A DNA stretch of 36,177 nt. Origin: Actinomycetota bacterium. Lineage in GTDB: Bacteria > Actinomycetota > Acidimicrobiia > Acidimicrobiales > Ilumatobacteraceae. Each line of letters opens with the position of its first letter. The stretch's first letter is position 1. The stretch covers positions 1-36,177 of the forward strand of contig JACQZZ010000050.1 in assembly GCA_016213625.1 (NCBI GenBank), in the 5' to 3' direction. The translations under genes were made by a program, and so were the position numbers. The notes beneath the pieces are model-generated. The model did not search any database, was not told the origin of the DNA, and was given only the letters and a program-made list of their open reading frames with translations. Positions 32,315 to 36,177 of this stretch are shown piece after piece.

Positions 32315-33205
32315 GGCCGCTCGGCGCAGTCGGCGGAGCACGACGACTCGGATGATCAACAGTGCCACGATCAGCACGATCGCCAACACCGCGAGGATGA
32401 GCAACCACGGACGCGGCCGCGCCGTCGCGATGGTGGTGACCGACGGTCCGGCGCCCGATGCGGTCACGCGCCAGTTGAAGGTGCCGAACGTGGGCGACGG
32501 CACCATCACGTTCACCGTCTGGGTGGACGACTGGCCGGGACCGATGCTGCCCGGGTCGACCAGGTCCAGGGCCGCGAGCTCGTCGGACTCGCCGCGTCCG
32601 ACCGAGCCCGACAGCGCGACATTGCTGAGTACCTCCGACGTGAGGTTCTTGACGACGACTTCGACGGCGTAGTTGGTCGGCCCACCGAGGCTGGACCGGA
32701 GCGACGCGATCACGCCATCGGGCTCGCGCAGAGGCTCGACCGACACGGCCACCAACGGCTGGTTCAGGTCTCGACCACTCTGCACGGGTTCCACCGGATG
32801 CCCGGTCACGGTGAACGGCACCACTCCGACTTCGTCGTTCAACGAACTGAACACGCGAATCGCGCACGGGCAACCGAACGGTGGCGTGGAGACGGGGAAC
32901 ACTGTCCACGTCTCGGTGCCGTCGTGGTGCACCTCCACGCTCACGCTCCCGGTGGTGCTGCAGTCGGAGGAGCCACGCCGGGCCTCGTTCCCGCACACGG
33001 ACACCGTCACGTACGCGGCCTCGAAGCCCGAGATGCTGACCCGCACGTTCTCGCCCACCGCTGCCTCGCTGCGATCGAGCGTGATGGTCGGCCCGGACAG
33101 CACCGGCTGCTGCACCTGCTCGGCGTGGGCCGCCGCCGCCGGGACGACGACCAGCAGCGCGAGTCCGACCAGGCGACTGGCGACGCGAACGAGGCGGCGA
33201 CTCAT
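32243..33205 (-). CDS. Secreted, C-terminally anchored protein with Ig-like domains, third gene of WxL-like operon
   Basis: Function unknown. The 320-residue protein has a signal peptide (1-29, cleavage near AHAEQ) and two beta-rich domains. The first (about 37-135; TITLDRSEAAVGENVRVSISGF) carries four Cys (71, 82, 112, 114) and a GVVPFTVTG end, resembling neocarzinostatin-like folds. The second (about 150-255; AVEVVVKNLTSEVLSNVAL) looks like an Ig or archaellin-type strand sandwich. A single membrane helix follows (267-290), with a short RRLRR stop-transfer and an Ala/Asp-rich tail inside. Its start overlaps the upstream WIP-like gene as ATGA; its last 24 codons overlap pyrC antisense. Confidence 0.82.
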   Translation of the reverse strand: MSRRLVRVASRLVGLALLVVVPAAAAHAEQVQQPVLSGPTITLDRSEAAVGENVRVSISGFEAAYVTVSVCGNEARRGSSDCSTTGSVSVEVHHDGTETWTVFPVSTPPFGCPCAIRVFSSLNDEVGVVPFTVTGHPVEPVQSGRDLNQPLVAVSVEPLREPDGVIASLRSSLGGPTNYAVEVVVKNLTSEVLSNVALSGSVGRGESDELAALDLVDPGSIGPGQSSTQTVNVMVPSPTFGTFNWRVTASGAGPSVTTIATARPRPWLLILAVLAIVLIVALLIIRVVVLRRLRRAASAQGDATLDDRVAGEHGVTDLAA

Positions 33206-34308
33206 TGGTGCTGCAGCACCGGTTCGGTGTCGGCACCACGATCGGATCGCGGTGAGGGGGTCACCGACGCCTGCACTCGGCGACGACGAGCACGCATCGC
33301 CAGCAGGAACAGCACACCGGCGAGCACCACGAGCAGCAACGCGAGCGGAGGGGCGAAGGTGGTGGCACTGGCCGAGGCGGTCTCGGCGCCGTCGGCACCG
33401 ATGGGGACGACCTTCACCTCGGTGGAGTTCAGCACCAGAGCCGGCACCCCCGACAGCTCAGCGGTCAGCTCGAGTTCCTCACCGGGCAGGAGTTCGGCGA
33501 TGTCCGGCAGCGTGAGCGTCTCGCTGAGCAAGCCGAACGGGCCGCCCACGGAGATGACCGGCGTGCCGGCGAGGCGGATGTTGCCGCGGTTCTCGATGCG
33601 GAACGACACCGTGGCGGAACCACCGAAGGAGTTGACCGAGTGGTGATACGAGGTGTCGACGTTGGTGACGGCCAGCTCGGGGTTCAGCTCGCCGTTCACG
33701 CGCACGAGGAGGTTGGTTCCGGTACGGCGGTCGAGCGTGATCACCTGACCGGACTCACCGGTGCCGATGGTGGGGCTCGACGCGAGGATCGCTCCGACGT
33801 GGTCGCCAGGAGCGGCGTCCACCGGCACCTTGATGACGATGGGGATGGTCACCTGCTGGCCGGGCTGCACGGTCACTCCCGACTGGGCGAACTCCACCCA
33901 CGTGCCGACGTCGACCGGCGGCTCATCGGCTTCGAGCGCGGCGAAGTTGCCGGCCTCGTCGTTGAACGCGTCGGTGGCGTAGATCTGGAAGTTCTCGGCG
34001 ACGTTGCCGAAGTTGTACACCGTCACCTTGTCCTTGATCGTCTCCCCTGGATTGAGGAAGTACGAGAGGTTCGGGCGGTTGCCCGCGTCGGGCGTCTCCT
34101 CCGGCACTGCCGGCGACAGCGTCCAACTCTCGATGATCTGAGGGTTCGACGGATCGTTCGGGTCGGCCGGCACCGTCGAGTCGGTCGGTACCGACGCGTC
34201 GGTGGGGGGAACGGTGGTCGCGCTCACACCGGAGGCCGGGAGCGCAGACGCGAGGAAGGCCACCACCACGGTGGCGGCCCAGGAGGTGAGATGACGCCTG
34301 GTGATCAT
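33202..34308 (-). CDS. WxL-interacting-protein-like (DUF916/DUF3324) membrane protein
   Basis: Resembles the CscA/WIP proteins that Gram-positive bacteria encode beside WxL surface proteins. The 368-residue protein has a signal peptide (1-30) and a Thr/Pro/Asp-rich linker (31-57). A DUF916-like beta domain (about 58-180) contains the LSYFLNPGETIKDKVTVYNFG segment and the typical VTVQPGQQVTIPIVIKVPVDA strand. A second DUF3324-like domain (about 190-315) and one membrane helix (319-338) follow, with a basic RRRR tail. ATG 34308 has no good Shine-Dalgarno. In Firmicutes these proteins bind peptidoglycan or host ligands. Assignment is by pattern only; the fold match is likely, the exact role inferred. 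Confidence 0.75.
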   Translation of the reverse strand: MITRRHLTSWAATVVVAFLASALPASGVSATTVPPTDASVPTDSTVPADPNDPSNPQIIESWTLSPAVPEETPDAGNRPNLSYFLNPGETIKDKVTVYNFGNVAENFQIYATDAFNDEAGNFAALEADEPPVDVGTWVEFAQSGVTVQPGQQVTIPIVIKVPVDAAPGDHVGAILASSPTIGTGESGQVITLDRRTGTNLLVRVNGELNPELAVTNVDTSYHHSVNSFGGSATVSFRIENRGNIRLAGTPVISVGGPFGLLSETLTLPDIAELLPGEELELTAELSGVPALVLNSTEVKVVPIGADGAETASASATTFAPPLALLLVVLAGVLFLLAMRARRRRVQASVTPSPRSDRGADTEPVLQHQ

Positions 34309-34347
34309 GAGTCAGAGGAGGACTTTCGTGGAGAGGGGGAAACCGCC

Positions 34348-34385
34348 CGGTGGTGTGGGGCGGTCGAGACCACCCCACACCACCG
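34348..34385 (-). terminator. Long hairpin between WxL-like and WIP-like genes
   Basis: Perfect 13-base arms CGGTGGTGTGGGG (34348-34360) and CCCCACACCACCG (34373-34385) with a 12-base loop. No T-run follows on the minus strand (GGCGGTTTCC), so it could be a partial terminator, or a stabiliser giving more WxL-like than WIP-like protein. A smaller hairpin, CTGATCC/GGATCAG, lies over the preceding stop (34406-34423). Confidence 0.55.
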
Positions 34386-34419
34386 TCAACGGTTGTTCAA
34401 CTGATCTGATCCAGAAGGA

Positions 34420-36177
34420 TCAGGGCTTCGGCAGGGCCGAAAGGGTGAGCGTCGCGGTGTACGTACCGTTGTCGGCGGTCACCGGGATCAGCAGCTTCAT
34501 GCGGGCATCGAATGCGGCGATGCCCAGGCCCGAACCGGCGTTGGCCGAACCGAGCACCTGCGACGAGGCGAGGCCGGTGGTGCTGGCCGTGCCCTGGGGC
34601 ATGATGGCGGGACCGTTGGTGGTCAGCTGGTCGTACCCGTCGAAGGTGGGACCCGAGGTGCCACTGGCGTGGGGGGTCCAACCGAGGTAGTTGCCGCTGA
34701 ACGAGTTGGCGCCGCTGGTGAAGTTGCTCACCGAGCCGCTGAGGGTCCAACCGGTGTCGGCGTTGCGGGTGTCGACCACGGTCACCTGGTTCAGGCGGCC
34801 GTCGGTGCGGAAGTACTTACCGGCTTCCGGACCGGTGCGGATGAGGTCGGCGATGCCCATGTTGAGGGCGCAACGCGTCGGGTAGGTGGGGTTGGGCACG
34901 TTGAGTGCGTCCACCGGGTACGGGTACTGGGCGTACTTGCCGGCGACTTCACCGGTGGGCATCGTGCCAGTGCCGGTGGCGGCGGAGGCGGTGAACGCAG
35001 CGAAGAAGCTGTCAGCAGCCTCCGCACCGAGGGCGCCGTAGAGGCCACACTGCTGGGTCAGCACCAGACCGCCGATCGGGCGGGTCACCGAGATGTCCTG
35101 CACGATGCTCGAGGCCGACTGCGTGAACACCGTCGTCGACGACGCCGGAGCGAAGGCCGGAGCGGTGTGGTTCGGCGTCACCGTGAAGGTGTAGCTGGTG
35201 CTCTCGGCGAGGCCGGTCACGTTGAAGCTGGTCGAGCCAGCAGCGGCGGTGAAGGGCGAGCCGGCAACAGCCGGGGTCACGGTGATGGTGTAGTCCAGCG
35301 GCGCGACACCGGTGGGCGTGGTCCAGCTGAGCTGCACGCTGCTGGAGCTCGGGACACCAGCCAGCGCACCAACCGGGGGACGCGCGTTGATGTCGAACGG
35401 GGTTCCCACCACAGCGTTCGAGGCGACGCTCGTGCCAGCCGCGTTGGTCGACGTGACGGTCACCGAGTAGGCGACGCTGTTCGTGAGACCGGTCAGCGAG
35501 AACGAGGTGGCGCCTGCAGCGAGCGTCTGGGTGACCGTGGCGCCCGTCGTGGGAACAGCGGTGACCGTGTAGCCCGTGACGGCCGGGGTGGCCGTCGCCT
35601 GCGTGAACGTGCCAGTGAGCGTCCCGCTGGCGGCCGTGCCCAGCGGGGATGCCAGCACGGGTGCCGCCGGCACTTCGAACCGGCTGACGCCGCTGATGAC
35701 GCCACCGGCGCCGGTGGTGATCTGGATCTGGTTCACCCAGAACCGCTGGGTCTGGCCGCCCTGGAAGCAGGCGTAACCGATCTTGTAGGTGCCGGCGGCC
35801 AGCAGACCGTCGAGTGCACTGAAGTTGTAGGTGGGGATCGGCGTGAGCAGACCGGTGGTGACCGCCGTCGTCTGGTCCGACACCGGGCTACCGCTGGAGT
35901 TGAACAGCGGCCAACCGACCTCGGAGGCACCCACCTGGGGGAACCCGCCGACGTAGGTCAGTGTGGCGGGATCGACGGTGGTCGACACCAGGAAGGTCTG
36001 CCACGAGTAGCCACCCGAGGCCGAGTCGCCGGGGCAGGCTGCACCGGAGGGCGGGTTGAGGGTGAAGTTGGTGGCACCGGTGCCCGACGCGGGTGACACG
36101 GTGACCGTGCCTGCCGCGGGGGTACCAGCCGGCAACGCGGAGGCGCCGGTGGAGATCAGGCCCGTCGTGGGGGGCGC
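34420..36177 (-). CDS. WxL-like surface protein with two fibronectin type III repeats, 5-prime end outside window
   Basis: Large secreted protein, 585 residues visible, open at the right edge so the signal peptide is missing. Numbering from the TTG codon at 36135: an Ala/Thr/Ser/Gly-rich N-terminal domain with one disulfide-possible Cys pair (34, 123), two fibronectin type III domains (about 157-247 and 252-338, each with the TSFSLTGLTNSVAYSVTVTS-type end), then a C-terminal domain (about 345-571) like WxL. The latter has TVVDTRNADTGWTLSGSVSNF with the W-x-L at Trp463-Leu465, and ends DNGTYTATLTLSALPKP, where the second W-x-L is replaced. No LPXTG anchor and no membrane helix at the C-terminus, as in WxL proteins that hold peptidoglycan directly. 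Confidence 0.72.
   Translation of the reverse strand, partial: APPTTGLISTGASALPAGTPAAGTVTVSPASGTGATNFTLNPPSGAACPGDSASGGYSWQTFLVSTTVDPATLTYVGGFPQVGASEVGWPLFNSSGSPVSDQTTAVTTGLLTPIPTYNFSALDGLLAAGTYKIGYACFQGGQTQRFWVNQIQITTGAGGVISGVSRFEVPAAPVLASPLGTAASGTLTGTFTQATATPAVTGYTVTAVPTTGATVTQTLAAGATSFSLTGLTNSVAYSVTVTSTNAAGTSVASNAVVGTPFDINARPPVGALAGVPSSSSVQLSWTTPTGVAPLDYTITVTPAVAGSPFTAAAGSTSFNVTGLAESTSYTFTVTPNHTAPAFAPASSTTVFTQSASSIVQDISVTRPIGGLVLTQQCGLYGALGAEAADSFFAAFTASAATGTGTMPTGEVAGKYAQYPYPVDALNVPNPTYPTRCALNMGIADLIRTGPEAGKYFRTDGRLNQVTVVDTRNADTGWTLSGSVSNFTSGANSFSGNYLGWTPHASGTSGPTFDGYDQLTTNGPAIMPQGTASTTGLASSQVLGSANAGSGLGIAAFDARMKLLIPVTADNGTYTATLTLSALPKP

Noticed and set aside
34669..36096. A 475-codon + strand frame opposite the WxL-like gene
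   Set aside because: Gly/Arg/Val-rich shadow without motifs; the minus strand shows fibronectin repeats and a WxL-like domain.

Overview
The window looks like a chromosomal core region of a high-GC actinobacterium, most plausibly class Acidimicrobiia (Ilumatobacter or Microthrix relatives). This rests on gene order and protein style, not on a database search. Reading leftwards along the minus strand, the order infA-rpmJ-rpsM-rpsK-rpsD-rpoA-rplQ / truA-rplM-rpsI / glmM-glmS-acpS-nnr-alr-tsaE-tsaB-rimI-tsaD / groES-groEL is the classical actinobacterial backbone, with a few local insertions.

Layout. 1-1044: groEL (cut by the window edge) and groES, preceded by two HrcA-type CIRCE operators. 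1072-2166: a divergent membrane-anchored protein of unknown function. 2303-14205: a long, tightly packed minus-strand run comprising a very large GlmS-like protein, acpS, nnr, alr, the tRNA t6A genes tsaE, tsaB and tsaD with rimI, a THUMP RNA methyltransferase, dusB and maf. 14282-17410: glmM, rpsI-rplM with its own promoter and terminator, and truA. 17420-19622: a DacB-type carboxypeptidase and a divergent HD-domain protein inserted between truA and rplQ. 19693-22850: the alpha ribosomal-protein operon, with a structured leader and a probable CTG start for infA. 23161-26648: a heterodimeric ABC exporter. 26677-28918: a VOC protein, a PhoX-like secreted protein and a small cyclic-nucleotide-binding protein. 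28994-32314: thpR, then pyrR-pyrB-pyrC under a textbook PyrR-binding hairpin. 32243-36177: a surface-protein operon (WxL-like protein, DUF916/WIP-type membrane protein, second membrane protein) that runs off the right edge.

How it works together. The minus-strand core joins translation (ribosomal proteins, RNA polymerase alpha, IF-1), tRNA modification (TsaB/D/E, DusB, TruA, THUMP methyltransferase) and wall-precursor supply (GlmS-GlmM for UDP-GlcNAc, Alr for D-Ala, DacB trimming). Four-base ATGA or GTGA stop/start overlaps occur at ten junctions, so translational coupling seems to be the rule here. The pyrimidine genes carry an RNA site for their own regulator PyrR placed next to the ribosome-binding site, with no terminator visible, which points to translational repression.

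Most notable points: the three-gene WxL/WIP-like surface operon in a high-GC actinobacterial setting; the 1131-residue GlmS-like enzyme with a large N-terminal insertion and about 300 extra C-terminal residues; the PyrR hairpin, which also opens a 12-codon reading frame overlapping the pyrR start; the CTG start and hairpin-rich leader of infA; and the paired CIRCE sites. No tRNA, rRNA, CRISPR, transposase or phage gene was seen. The only stretch over 300 bases without a gene (22851-23160) holds the infA leader and promoter.
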